This document shows, in pieces, positions 20,097 through 29,237 of a stretch of 64,000 nucleotides of DNA. The position numbers and the translations under genes are program-made. Source of the DNA: Roseibium sp. MMSF_3412 (GTDB taxonomy: Bacteria > Pseudomonadota > Alphaproteobacteria > Rhizobiales > Stappiaceae). Position 1 is the first letter of the stretch. Every line of letters starts with the position of its first letter. Below the pieces are notes generated by a model, which did no database searches, was not told where the DNA came from, and saw only the letters and a program-made list of their open reading frames with translations. Where the stretch lies: positions 62,001 through 126,000 of the forward strand of contig NZ_JASHJI010000008.1 in the NCBI RefSeq assembly GCF_030733265.1. The letters run 5' to 3'.

Positions 20097-21005
20097 TCAG
20101 GTCCTGGCCAGTAGGACCTCAAGGCCGATGACAAGCAGCGCGAGAAACAGAAAATAGGCCGCAAAACGTCCGTGATCGGTTCCGTCGATCACGACCTTGC
20201 GTAGCAGCGACCCGAACACGTCAAGCAGTGAGACGGTTACCAGGATGATGAGCAGGATTGCAGCTCCTGCCGAATAGTCGAAACCGCGCAGCGACTCCGA
20301 CAGTGACATTCCGATCCCGCCCGCTCCAACGATGCCAAGAACGGTTGCGGACCGGACATTGGCCTCGAACCTGTAAAGCGAATAGGAAATCCAGAGCGGC
20401 AGAACCTGGGGAACCACACCGTAGATGATTTCCTGAATGACTGGAGCACCGGTCGCCTTGATGCCTTCTACGGGACGCGGATCGATCGCTTCGACCGCCT
20501 CGGAAAAGAGCTTCGCGAGCGTCCCTGTTGTATGGATCGTGAGCGCCAGCACCCCAGCGAGCGGGCCGAGGCCAACAGCAGCAACAAAAATCAGTGCGAA
20601 AACCAGTTCGTTGATCGCGCGGAAGGCATCCATCAAACGCCGGACCGGGAATACGATCCAAAAAGGGGCGATGTTGGACGACGACAACAGGCCAAACGGG
20701 ATCGCCAGCGCAACAGACAGGAACGAGCCCCACACGGCCATCTGGACCGTTTCGAGCATGAGATCGAAGTAACTGTGCCAATAACGGAAATTCGGCTCCA
20801 GAAAGTCCTTCAACAGGAGCGCCATGTTGCCGCCGCCGGTCAGAACCTCACCCAGCCGATGCATGTCTGCGGGCCTGAAACTCCAGACCAGCATGACGAG
20901 TAGCCCGCCCCAGATCAGAACATCGAATACTTTTTCCTGCGTTTCGCGGCCGGGAACCTGGAGTTCAGGCTCGGCTTTGTTGATCAGATCGACATTGCTC
21001 GGCAT
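20097..21005 (-). CDS. phnE: Phosphonate ABC transporter permease
   Basis: This 302-residue inner-membrane protein has about six hydrophobic segments. The first is near residues 29-45. The core [20 protein letters not shown] and [21 protein letters not shown] match PhnE permeases. The EAA-type loop is [21 protein letters not shown], which contacts the ATPase. It is last in phnC-phnD-phnE. The start [12 protein letters not shown] follows GGAAG; a longer frame begins 12 codons earlier. Only one permease gene is present, so the transporter probably uses a PhnE homodimer. Confidence 0.92.
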   Translation of the reverse strand: MPSNVDLINKAEPELQVPGRETQEKVFDVLIWGGLLVMLVWSFRPADMHRLGEVLTGGGNMALLLKDFLEPNFRYWHSYFDLMLETVQMAVWGSFLSVALAIPFGLLSSSNIAPFWIVFPVRRLMDAFRAINELVFALIFVAAVGLGPLAGVLALTIHTTGTLAKLFSEAVEAIDPRPVEGIKATGAPVIQEIIYGVVPQVLPLWISYSLYRFEANVRSATVLGIVGAGGIGMSLSESLRGFDYSAGAAILLIILVTVSLLDVFGSLLRKVVIDGTDHGRFAAYFLFLALLVIGLEVLLART

Positions 21006-21080
21006 GGGACTGCTTCCGTGGGAGGGACGAAAACGATGCAAGAGCTGTGAGTTCTCGCGCCGATCGCTATTCAGATTGCG

Positions 21081-22088
21081 TTACTTGCGCGGACGGGCAG
21101 CGGCCGCGGCGCGGATTTCCTCGATCTTGGCGTTGATTTCCACGATCTTCTTGGTCCGTTCGTCGTCGGAATAGGTGTCGTCACCTTCGATGGACATGCG
21201 CTGACGGATCTGGTCCATTTCGTAAAATGGCCACAGCTGTGCATTGGACGAGGGAATGAAAGGTCCCATATCGATCAGGGCAAGGTTTTCACGCGCTTGA
21301 GCGACTTCCTCGTCGGTTCCCTGACGGCCGTAGGTCATGAAGAAGTACATGATCTTCGACTTGATCTCGCTGTCCAGTTCCGGGCGCCACGCCATCGGGT
21401 CGGAGGCGATCAGCGGCGAGCGCCAGATTTCCTTCAGTTCGGCAAACAGCTCCGGCTTGGCATTCTTGAGACGCGAATACATGCCTGTCGAGGAAGCGAC
21501 CGCGGCGTCAACCTGTTTTGTTGCAACCGAAATCAGGTTGGTCTCGTGGTTAGCGTTGCGGACAGTCTTGAAGCAGTCCTTCGGGTTCACGCCTTCCTTT
21601 GCGAAAACAAAGGTGGAGGGAACCAGGAACCCGGATGTCGAATTCGGATCGCCGATCCCGAAATCGAGGTCCTTGCCGCATTTCATGACGTCTTCATATG
21701 TCAGACCGGATTCTTTGTGGGTAATCATGACCGACCAATAGCCGCGATCGCCGGTTGCTTCCGTCGTCTGCGCGAAAATCTCCGCACCGGCACGGTCGAC
21801 AGCAACCATTGCCGACTTGTTGCCGTACCAGACGACATCGACCATGTCGAAGCGCAAGCCCTCGATGACACCTGCATAGTCTGCGGCAAAGAAGGGCTTG
21901 ACCGGCATACCGAGCGAAGCTTCCATCGCCTCGAGGAAAGGACCCCATTTTTCCCGTTGCGCTGAACTGGATTCAGTCGACAGGATGCCAAAGAACAATT
22001 CTTCCGGATTTTCACGGTCAGCCAGAGCCGGAGAGGCAAGGCCAGCCATGATGGCTGCAGACGCTGCAATACGCGCAAAAAACTTCAT
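21081..22088 (-). CDS. phnD: Phosphonate ABC transporter substrate-binding protein
   Basis: This 335-residue periplasmic protein captures phosphonate or phosphite for the PhnCE importer. It has a classic signal peptide (MKFFARIAASAAIMAGLASP, then ALA before DREN). PhnD-type features are FGILSTESSSAQREKWGPF, the ligand-loop residues VDVVWYGNKSAMVAVDRAGA and DPNSTSGFLVPSTFVF. The ATG has GGGAGACATG just upstream. Spacing is 75 bases to phnE and 22 bases from phnC. No phn catabolic (C-P lyase) genes are adjacent. Confidence 0.94.
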   Translation of the reverse strand: MKFFARIAASAAIMAGLASPALADRENPEELFFGILSTESSSAQREKWGPFLEAMEASLGMPVKPFFAADYAGVIEGLRFDMVDVVWYGNKSAMVAVDRAGAEIFAQTTEATGDRGYWSVMITHKESGLTYEDVMKCGKDLDFGIGDPNSTSGFLVPSTFVFAKEGVNPKDCFKTVRNANHETNLISVATKQVDAAVASSTGMYSRLKNAKPELFAELKEIWRSPLIASDPMAWRPELDSEIKSKIMYFFMTYGRQGTDEEVAQARENLALIDMGPFIPSSNAQLWPFYEMDQIRQRMSIEGDDTYSDDERTKKIVEINAKIEEIRAAAAARPRK

Positions 22089-22110
22089 GTCATGTCTCCC
22101 AGGGGGTGTA

Positions 22111-22941
22111 TCAGGCCGTTGCCGACATTGGCTCGGTCCCGAAGTCGTCGGCATCCGGCAGAACGAGTTCCTCGCTCGCCTCGCCATAGATCTCGCGCAG
22201 AAACTGTGTCGTCAGTGCATGGCTCGGACCGTCGAACACGATCTGCCCCGCGCGCATCGCAATCGTGCGCTTGCAGTACCGTCGGGCGTATTCGACCTGG
22301 TGCAACGAAACCAGGATCGTCGTTCCATCCTCTTCATTGATCCGCGAAAGGATGCTCATGACACGCTTGGCGGAGGCTGGATCCAGGGACGCGATCGGCT
22401 CATCGGCCAGGATGATGTTCGCCCCCTGAACCAGCGTTCGAGCAATCGCCGCACGCTGCTGCTGTCCCCCTGACAGTGTGGCAGCGCGCTGACGCGCTGT
22501 CTGATCGATCCCGACCCGATGAAGTGCTCGCATCGCGAGCTGTTTCTCCTCAGCCGTAAAAAGCCCAAGCATGCCACGCCATGTCGGAACCCGGCCCAGC
22601 AGACCCGCCAGGACATTCATGAGAACACTGAGCCGGGGAACGAGATTGAACTGTTGGAACACCACGCCAACACCGGTTCTAGTGGAAGCGATGCTCTTTG
22701 CGATCTTGCCTCCGTCCTGAACCTTCTTACCAGTCACGGTAATGCTGCAGCAGCCGGGTTCCTTGTCGCCTGCAATCAACCCGCTGACATGCCGGATCAG
22801 AGTTGATTTGCCTGACCCTGACGCACCGATAAGCGCGACGAATTCACCTTCGGCAACATCTACGCTCACCTTGTCGAGCGCTCGCGTTCCGCCAAGATAG
22901 GTCTTCGATAACTTGTCAATTTCGATCGCGTTCATCGCCAC
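22111..22941 (-). CDS. phnC: Phosphonate ABC transporter ATP-binding protein
   Basis: This is a 276-residue ATPase. Walker A is [13 protein letters not shown], the Q-loop is VVFQQFNLVPRLSV, and the [15 protein letters not shown] signature is followed by Walker B IILADEPIASLDP. The insertion GDKEPGCCSITVTGKKVQ after Walker A is typical of PhnC. It heads the phnCDE operon. The true start may be the internal ATG two codons in (MNAIEIDKLSK). The C-terminal tail of about 30 residues beyond the ATPase core is acidic. Confidence 0.94.
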   Translation of the reverse strand: MAMNAIEIDKLSKTYLGGTRALDKVSVDVAEGEFVALIGASGSGKSTLIRHVSGLIAGDKEPGCCSITVTGKKVQDGGKIAKSIASTRTGVGVVFQQFNLVPRLSVLMNVLAGLLGRVPTWRGMLGLFTAEEKQLAMRALHRVGIDQTARQRAATLSGGQQQRAAIARTLVQGANIILADEPIASLDPASAKRVMSILSRINEEDGTTILVSLHQVEYARRYCKRTIAMRAGQIVFDGPSHALTTQFLREIYGEASEELVLPDADDFGTEPMSATA

Positions 22942-23080
22942 CCCCGCATTGACAGGGTGTTAGCAAATGGAACGCCGATAGAGATGAAGGATATGTGTCA
23001 GATTGACGAAACTAGGGTACGGAATGGTTGAAAAATGAACTTTGAGGGCACCGGCACTCGCTGAGACAACCGTGGGAAAA

Positions 23081-23114
23081 AGCAAAACGAAAGGCCTCCA
23101 AAACAGGAGGCCTT
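23081..23114 (-). terminator. Terminator of the small exported-protein gene
   Basis: AAGGCCTCC pairs with GGAGGCCTT around TGTTTT on the minus strand and is followed by a T-rich tract. It lies about 35 bases after the gene's stop at 23144. Confidence 0.82.
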
Positions 23115-23143
23115 CGTTGATGAGGTTGGGTTATCAGCCGGTC

Positions 23144-23413
23144 TTAGTAGCAAACCTGACGATATCCGACGACCACATAACGGCCGTAGTAGGGGCTCCA
23201 GCGGCGCACCGGCTGGTTGTGGCAACGCACGGGATGGTAATGACGGCGCTGTGCCTGCGAGGCAATGATGGCACCAGTTGCAAGACCGATGATCGCACCG
23301 GCAGCGACTGCACCGGCCCGGTTCCCGGCGTGTGCCTCGGTCGGGGCAACGGCGACGGCGGCGGTGGCAATTGTTGCGACTGTAACGGCTGCGATGGCAA
23401 TTTTACGAAACAT
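23144..23413 (-). CDS. Small exported protein with glycine-zipper-like segment
   Basis: This is an 89-residue protein with an N-terminal signal peptide (MFRKIAIAAVTVATIATAAV, then AVAPTEAHAG). A second, glycine/alanine-rich hydrophobic stretch, GAVAAGAIIGLATGAIIA, has glycine-zipper spacing. The C-terminus is basic and aromatic with two cysteines (RCHNQP, RQVCY). Similar small proteins are common in rhizobia and are annotated as hypothetical or glycine-zipper proteins. GAGAGGACC precedes the ATG, and the much longer open frame upstream is not coding-like. It is monocistronic with its own terminator. Confidence 0.75.
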   Translation of the reverse strand: MFRKIAIAAVTVATIATAAVAVAPTEAHAGNRAGAVAAGAIIGLATGAIIASQAQRRHYHPVRCHNQPVRRWSPYYGRYVVVGYRQVCY

Positions 23414-23579
23414 AACGGGTCCTCTCAACTGGTGTTCAACTGTGTCTCTTTCCTGATGCACCCAAGATAGGACCGTCTCTCTCAGGTCGCTGTGATCACC
23501 ATCACGTAAGGTCACATTCGTATAATTTCTCGAAATTACCGGTATAGTCGGCAACGAAAACCAATGCAGGAATGAAGAA

Positions 23580-23798
23580 ATGTGGGTGATATTGGCGGTT
23601 TCCATCCAGATGCTTTCAGGGCCGAATGTCTGGCCTGTCCTGGACGAGGGCACGTTCGTCTCCGAGGCCGAATGCCAGGCCGTCCTGGACGAAGCCGTTC
23701 CCCGCACCCTTTCCGAACAGATGCGCATTGCCTGGGAACAGGGAGAACTGAAATACGTCTGTATCAGGGTCCGTGAACCGGCCTCGCCTGCGAACTGA
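23580..23798 (+). CDS. Small conserved-looking hypothetical protein
   Basis: This 72-residue protein starts MWVILAVSIQMLSGPNVWPV. A short hydrophobic N-terminus could be a signal or membrane anchor. The body is acidic and predicted helical, with cysteines at EAECQAV and KYVCIRV. An AGGAATGAAGAA stretch precedes the ATG, which supports translation. It is about 150 bases before tyrS in the same direction. No function can be assigned. Confidence 0.6.
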   Translation: MWVILAVSIQMLSGPNVWPVLDEGTFVSEAECQAVLDEAVPRTLSEQMRIAWEQGELKYVCIRVREPASPAN

Positions 23799-23951
23799 CC
23801 TCGGCCAGTGCGGCCGTCTGCTGCCTTGGCAAAACCCGAACCGTTTCCAATCGGATTTTTCTGACCCGTGCAATTTACAACGCACCGGTCTCGCGCTAGA
23901 GCACGTCCGCAGAAGAAACAGACCGCAAGACTGACTGGTACGGACGACACA

Positions 23952-25205
23952 ATGAGCGAATTCAAATCGGATTTCCTGAACGTTCTCTCCGAACGAGGCT
24001 TCATTCATCAGATATCCGATGCAAAGGGTCTCGATGAACTATGCGCCAGGGAAACGGTTACGGCCTATATCGGGTTCGATTGCACGGCACCCAGCCTGCA
24101 TGCCGGATCGCTCGTCCCCATCATGATGCTGCACTGGTTCCAGCAAACGGGTCACCGGCCCATTGCCCTGATGGGTGGAGGCACAACCCGCGTCGGAGAT
24201 CCGTCGGGAAAGGACGAAAGCCGGAAAATCCTTACGGAAGCGGCGATCGAGGAAAACAAGGCCGGTATCCGGAAAGTGTTCGAAAAGCTGCTGCGTTTCG
24301 GCGACGGGCCCGGCGACGCCATCATGCTCGACAATGCCGACTGGCTCTTGAAGTTGAACTACGTCGATTTTCTGCGCGACATCGGCCGTCATTTTTCGGT
24401 CAACCAGATGATCCAGCGCGACTCGGTCCGCCTGCGTCTGGAACGAGAGCAGCATCTCTCGTTCCTTGAATTCAACTACATGCTGCTCCAGGGCTACGAC
24501 TACCTTGAGCTCTACCGGCGCACTGGCTGCCGCCTCCAGATGGGCGGGTCGGACCAGTGGGGCAACATTCTTTCCGGCACCGACCTCGTCCGCAGACTGG
24601 CGGAGACGGAAGCTTTCGCCCTCACCTCGCCCCTGCTGACGACGGCCTCCGGCGCGAAGATGGGCAAGACCGCTGCGGGCGCGGTCTGGCTCAACGAAGA
24701 ACAGCTTTCCGCCTATGACTACTGGCAATACTGGCGCAACACAGAGGACGCCGATGTCGAGCGTTTCCTGAAACTCTTCACGGTACTGCCGATGAACGAG
24801 ATTGCCCGGCTGGCGGCTCTTCAGGGTTCGGAAATCAACGACGCCAAGAAGATCCTGGCGACGGAAGCAACCGCACTGATCCACGGGCGGGAAAAGGCAG
24901 ACGAGGCCGCTGAAACCGCGCGCAGGGCCTTTGAAGAAGGCCAGTCCGCCGAAGGCCTGCCGACCGTTGAAATATCCAGAAGCGACCTTGAAGCGGGTAT
25001 CGGCGTCCTGTCCGCCTTTGTCACGGCCGGTCTTTGCAGTTCCAACGGCGAAGTGCGCAGGAACATCAAGGGCGGCGCGGTCAAGATCAACGACAAGGGC
25101 GAGCAGAACGACAAGCGCATGCTGGGCTTGGATGACGTGTCCGATGACGGCATCGTCAAGCTCTCGCTCGGCAAAAAGAAGCATGTTTTGCTGAAACCGG
25201 TCTGA
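23952..25205 (+). CDS. tyrS: Tyrosyl-tRNA synthetase
   Basis: This is a 417-residue class Ic synthetase that charges tRNA-Tyr. The HIGH-like motif is [13 protein letters not shown] near residue 45, the tyrosine-binding region is [21 protein letters not shown], and the KMSKS-like loop is [14 protein letters not shown]. The C-terminal S4 RNA-binding domain is [30 protein letters not shown] is the family start. An in-frame extension begins 28 codons earlier. The TGA stop is part of an inverted repeat shared with the convergent neighbour. Confidence 0.97.
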   Translation: MSEFKSDFLNVLSERGFIHQISDAKGLDELCARETVTAYIGFDCTAPSLHAGSLVPIMMLHWFQQTGHRPIALMGGGTTRVGDPSGKDESRKILTEAAIEENKAGIRKVFEKLLRFGDGPGDAIMLDNADWLLKLNYVDFLRDIGRHFSVNQMIQRDSVRLRLEREQHLSFLEFNYMLLQGYDYLELYRRTGCRLQMGGSDQWGNILSGTDLVRRLAETEAFALTSPLLTTASGAKMGKTAAGAVWLNEEQLSAYDYWQYWRNTEDADVERFLKLFTVLPMNEIARLAALQGSEINDAKKILATEATALIHGREKADEAAETARRAFEEGQSAEGLPTVEISRSDLEAGIGVLSAFVTAGLCSSNGEVRRNIKGGAVKINDKGEQNDKRMLGLDDVSDDGIVKLSLGKKKHVLLKPV

Positions 25206-25250
25206 CGCATCGACCGGCAATAGATCTGGGAACAGGGCCCAGATGCGTCA
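25203..25250. terminator. Shared convergent hairpin containing both stop codons
   Basis: An outer 9-bp stem, TGACGCATC (25203-25211) with GATGCGTCA (25242-25250), encloses an inner stem, ATCTGGG with CCCAGAT. The TGA stops of tyrS and of the opposing gene are the ends of the outer arms. There is no T run, so it may act as a bidirectional Rho-linked end or 3'-end stabiliser. Confidence 0.5.
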
Positions 25251-28200
25251 GTTCTGCTGGAACTCGAACATCTTCCGGAAAATGCCCGGCGCAATCGCCG
25301 AGATTGGATTGACAGACAGAACCGGGTCGGACACCGACCCGGACAGACGATAGGTCACGCCAATCAGGCCTTCGCCTGAGTTGCCGCCTAGCGCGAACCC
25401 CAGGATCGGTATCTTGGCGAAGAAATTGTTCAAAGCGTAGATCGGCACGAATGTCCCGCTCAGATTGAGCGTCTGTTCCTTCAGGTTCACCGTTCCACTG
25501 ACAGTGCCGCCAAGGACATTTCCCTGCAGCGCGCCGCGCAGGATCGTCATGATGTCGCCGTCGCGGGTGAAGTTGATATCCATCGTATCGAAATTCGCTG
25601 ATCCGTCCGATGTCCTGGCCGTGACAATCCGGGCATCCGGATCCGGGTTGGACTGTTCCCGTTCCCTGATGCTCTTGATCGCCGGGTCTTCGGTGATCCT
25701 AAGCGAACGCACCTTGAAATCGCCGGCCCAGCTGTCCTCGTCGGCCATGGCAACACTGATGACGCCGCGGCCGCCTTCCATCCGCTCATAGAAGTCGAGG
25801 AACTTGAGCGTCGCGCCGGTATCGGCGAACTGGCCGGTCGCAAGCTGGCTGCCCCCCTGTTCAACGATCTTGAACTCAAGATCGGAGCGGCCGTTGATTT
25901 TCCCGCTCAGGTCGGCGGTTCGAATACCCTGGGGCCCGGTTTCGACCTTTCCCGAAACCCCCTTGAGTGTCTGCTTGTTGAAACCGGTCACGCTCTGGAG
26001 CGAGACAGCGATGCGCGCACCTTCGGAGAAATCCCCGGCCCCCTGGCTGCCGCCGGGGCTTGTCAGGCTCTGAATTAGCCCGCGCCCGTCAAAAACAGAA
26101 CCGGAGAAGATGATGTCGTAGCGGCCGTTCGCCGCGCGCTGAATCTCGACATCGGCGTCGTCGCCCGGCCGCAGTTTGAACGTGCCGAAGGAAGCGTCGA
26201 TCAACTCTCCGGTCTTGGAAAGCTGCATTGATCCGGCAATGCTGGCGCCTTCAGAGGTCAGCCTGAAATCCCGCACCAGTTGCTTTTCATCCGTCTCGAT
26301 GAGTTTGAACGTTGCTGTTGCCGGCACCCCTCTGGCCTTTTCCCAGCCAAGCGCTTCGAGCACAACGGTGGACTTGGTCAGATCAACGGAGAATTCCTGG
26401 CCATCGCTCAGGCCCGTTACGCTCAGGACTAGGTCGCCGTCAAGGAAGGCGGTAAGGTCTATGCCTTTCTCCTTAAGCTTCGCTGCAGTCACGGAAACAA
26501 CGACATCCTGCTTGCTGGCGATGCCGGATTCACCGAGCGGCACAACGAGATCGATATCCGCATTCAGGCCATCGAGAACGCCGCTTCCCGTAATTGCAAC
26601 CTGTTCCGGCGTTGCATCGATCTGAACATCCGCGTTTGCGATTGTCCGCCCCAGTATCGGATTCTCGTCAGTGAAGTCATCGAGTTCCCCGGTCACGCGC
26701 CATTGGACATCGTCAAGGCCGATCCCCTTGGCGAGCGGGAAGCGCGCGACAACGTCAATGCTGCCCTCGCCACTCTCGCCACCGGTCTTGAGCCCTGCCC
26801 GGTCGATGACATTCAATGGATTGCTGTTTGCCACCGCCGCAAGTTCGCCAATGCCGCCTTCCACCTGTGCTTCGACTTTCGCGGTCTTTCCCTCCCGCTG
26901 CGGCAAATTATAGATTTCAAAGACACTCTCCGGCACCGTGACCTGGCCGCCTGCGGCGGTCTCGGCCACGCCCCCGCCTGAGCGGACGGTCAGCACTTCG
27001 CCCGCCACCTTTAAGGAACCGGTCAAGCCCGATACTTGCGGCAGGTCTCCAAACGGTGTCACCGCACCGCCACTGAACGTGGCGTCCATGAGCATGTCGT
27101 CGCCCGACCAGCCGGCGTCAGGGTCCCTATGATTGAACGCCGGGGGACGGATCGCGGCGCTATAGGTGAAGTCCTCGATCAGGCCTTCCTTGATGTTGTC
27201 CGCAACCCACCTGCGGGCGGGAGGAACAAGCGTGATCGGCCACACCTGCTTTGCCATGGCAATGGGTATGTTCTCGCCGGAAGCGGCGATCGCGACATAG
27301 GGGCCGTCTTTTGTAATCTCGATGGTCGCAACCAGTTGCGCGATCGCTTTTCCGGATTTCGCGATGAAACGGTCCACCGATATCAAACGGTCGAGCGGAT
27401 TGAACCTTGCCCTGATCTTTACACCGTCCAGCATTTGCGGCGCTTCGCGTATATCGGCCGAGCCGAACTGCGGAAAGTCCGATGCCAGACCGATTTGCCA
27501 CGCATTGCTTCCTTCTTCTCCAGGCTCTACCTGACCGGAAAAAAAGATCCGCGTGTTTCCACGGATCACATGGGACTTGGTGATTTCAATCGCGTCCTGT
27601 CCCGCCTTGAAGAGCAGCGAAAGCGCGGCATCATCGAACGCAACAAGTGTTTTTCCAAGCTGGAACCAGCCGTTCTGAACGCGCGCGACCGCGTTGGCGT
27701 TCAGGAAATTGCCCTCACCGTCAAGCCTCGTTTCAACCTTTGCGGATGCGGGCAGTCCGAAACCCTTGCCTTGCCTGTCGAGCGTGGCCGGACCCAGCAA
27801 CTCGGCAAGCGTAATGCCATTGACCACAATTCCGATGTTTTTTTCAGACGCGTCTTCCGGTGCGCTGCGCACCAGCTGGAGGCGCCACGTTGACACGTTG
27901 CCCGACACCTTCGCGTTCGCCCGGATGACACGGCGGTCGCTGCGCACAACGTCGGCATCGATCCCGTCAAACCGCCTGGGCTTGGCACCGGTGAGCTCGA
28001 ACGTTCCGTTGCGGATCGAAACGTGTCTCAATCCCCGGCGGGCAAACTGATCATCCACGACGTCGCTCAAGCGATCGACCGCTTCCATCAGAGGGCCGAT
28101 CTCCGGCAGCTTCGCGGGGCCTCCCTTGAGAGCCACGCTGACGTGCGGCTGTGTGAGTTGCAGAGACGAAAACCGGAGCTTGCCGCCAAGCAGCGCATCC

Positions 28201-28613
28201 GGATCAAGAGGAACGACCAGCTTTGGAAAACGGATTGTGACGGGAGCCGGTCCGTCGATTTCCAGGGCTGCTCCTTCAAGGATGATTTCGATACCGTCCT
28301 GTGCCGTGAAATCGACACTGCCTTGCTGCACGGCCAGTTCCACCGGACCGCGCGTCCCCTGGGAGGCAAGCACACTTCCCAGAAACGGGATCCGGACCGG
28401 GCCCGAAGCAAACAGCACGGCCAGACCGGCGGCCACGCAAACGAAAAGACCCAGAGCAGCCAGCCAGTAGCGTCTGCGAACGGATTTTCGCTCCGTTTTC
28501 TTCAAGTCACTGCCGCCAGATCTTCCCAACAAATTCGGTCCATTCTCCTGACTTGTGCAAGCCGACAGGCGCTGCCGAGATGCGCACCTGTAAATACCTG
28601 TTCTAGCGCGCAT
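25248..28613 (-). CDS. Very large AsmA/YhdP-like membrane-anchored protein
   Basis: About 1120 residues. One transmembrane helix near the N-terminus (RRRYWLAALGLFVCVAAGLA) is followed by a long periplasmic beta-rich body typical of the DUF3971/AsmA-like C-terminal superfamily (YhdP, TamB group). These proteins span the periplasm and move phospholipids to the outer membrane. The C-terminal part, NLKEQTLNLSGTFVPIYALN followed by FFAKIPILG, is the family hallmark. The start is uncertain: ATG at 28613 lacks a good ribosome site, while a TTG at 28532 has AGGAGA upstream. The frame's extension beyond 28613 would overlap bcp. The gene converges with tyrS. Confidence 0.82.
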   Translation of the reverse strand: MRARTGIYRCASRQRLSACTSQENGPNLLGRSGGSDLKKTERKSVRRRYWLAALGLFVCVAAGLAVLFASGPVRIPFLGSVLASQGTRGPVELAVQQGSVDFTAQDGIEIILEGAALEIDGPAPVTIRFPKLVVPLDPDALLGGKLRFSSLQLTQPHVSVALKGGPAKLPEIGPLMEAVDRLSDVVDDQFARRGLRHVSIRNGTFELTGAKPRRFDGIDADVVRSDRRVIRANAKVSGNVSTWRLQLVRSAPEDASEKNIGIVVNGITLAELLGPATLDRQGKGFGLPASAKVETRLDGEGNFLNANAVARVQNGWFQLGKTLVAFDDAALSLLFKAGQDAIEITKSHVIRGNTRIFFSGQVEPGEEGSNAWQIGLASDFPQFGSADIREAPQMLDGVKIRARFNPLDRLISVDRFIAKSGKAIAQLVATIEITKDGPYVAIAASGENIPIAMAKQVWPITLVPPARRWVADNIKEGLIEDFTYSAAIRPPAFNHRDPDAGWSGDDMLMDATFSGGAVTPFGDLPQVSGLTGSLKVAGEVLTVRSGGGVAETAAGGQVTVPESVFEIYNLPQREGKTAKVEAQVEGGIGELAAVANSNPLNVIDRAGLKTGGESGEGSIDVVARFPLAKGIGLDDVQWRVTGELDDFTDENPILGRTIANADVQIDATPEQVAITGSGVLDGLNADIDLVVPLGESGIASKQDVVVSVTAAKLKEKGIDLTAFLDGDLVLSVTGLSDGQEFSVDLTKSTVVLEALGWEKARGVPATATFKLIETDEKQLVRDFRLTSEGASIAGSMQLSKTGELIDASFGTFKLRPGDDADVEIQRAANGRYDIIFSGSVFDGRGLIQSLTSPGGSQGAGDFSEGARIAVSLQSVTGFNKQTLKGVSGKVETGPQGIRTADLSGKINGRSDLEFKIVEQGGSQLATGQFADTGATLKFLDFYERMEGGRGVISVAMADEDSWAGDFKVRSLRITEDPAIKSIREREQSNPDPDARIVTARTSDGSANFDTMDINFTRDGDIMTILRGALQGNVLGGTVSGTVNLKEQTLNLSGTFVPIYALNNFFAKIPILGFALGGNSGEGLIGVTYRLSGSVSDPVLSVNPISAIAPGIFRKMFEFQQN

Positions 28614-28731
28614 TGAACGAGTCGCAACGCGACCTATGATAATTCGAAAGTCGGAACAAAATCGACTGCTGCTTGCGAGCCGGCTACCGGTTCCGGGAAG
28701 AACGCACAAATTATGACAGAAGGATGACAAG

Positions 28732-29199
28732 ATGCAGGAACTCGCCATCGGAGATGCGGCACCGGACTTCGACCTTGATGCTGATGGAGGTGGTCGGATC
28801 TCTCTGGGTGAACTCCAGGGAAAACCTGTCGTTCTTTATTTCTACCCGAAGGACAACACGCCGGGCTGCACAAAGGAAGCAATTGCCTTTACAGAATTGA
28901 TTGAGGACTTCGCGAAACTCGGCGTGACGATTGTCGGCGTATCACCAGACTCGGCCAAGAAACACGACAATTTCATCGCCAAACACAATCTTGCGGTGCG
29001 CCTCGGCGCGGACACCGAAACGCACACGGCGGAGGCCTATGGTGTGTGGGTGGAAAAGTCCATGTATGGCAAGAAGTACATGGGTGTGGAACGCGCGACC
29101 TTTCTGATAGACAAGGTCGGAAAAATCGCCCAGGTCTGGAGAAAGGTCAAAGTGCCCGGACACGCGGAAGCTGTCCTTGACGCTGCCAAGGCGCTCTGA
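28732..29199 (+). CDS. bcp: Peroxiredoxin of the BCP/PrxQ class, single-cysteine form
   Basis: This 155-residue thiol peroxidase reduces hydrogen and organic peroxides. It has the core PVVLYFYPKDNTPGCTKEA with peroxidatic Cys46. The position five residues later, which holds the resolving cysteine in E. coli BCP, is an isoleucine, and there is no other cysteine in the protein. It should therefore act as a 1-Cys enzyme that needs an external thiol. It is divergent from the AsmA-like gene and 38 bases before the DUF455 gene, probably an operon. Confidence 0.94.
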   Translation: MQELAIGDAAPDFDLDADGGGRISLGELQGKPVVLYFYPKDNTPGCTKEAIAFTELIEDFAKLGVTIVGVSPDSAKKHDNFIAKHNLAVRLGADTETHTAEAYGVWVEKSMYGKKYMGVERATFLIDKVGKIAQVWRKVKVPGHAEAVLDAAKAL

Positions 29200-29237
29200 C
29201 CGAAGCCGATCCAATCGAAGACGCAACCGGAACACCG

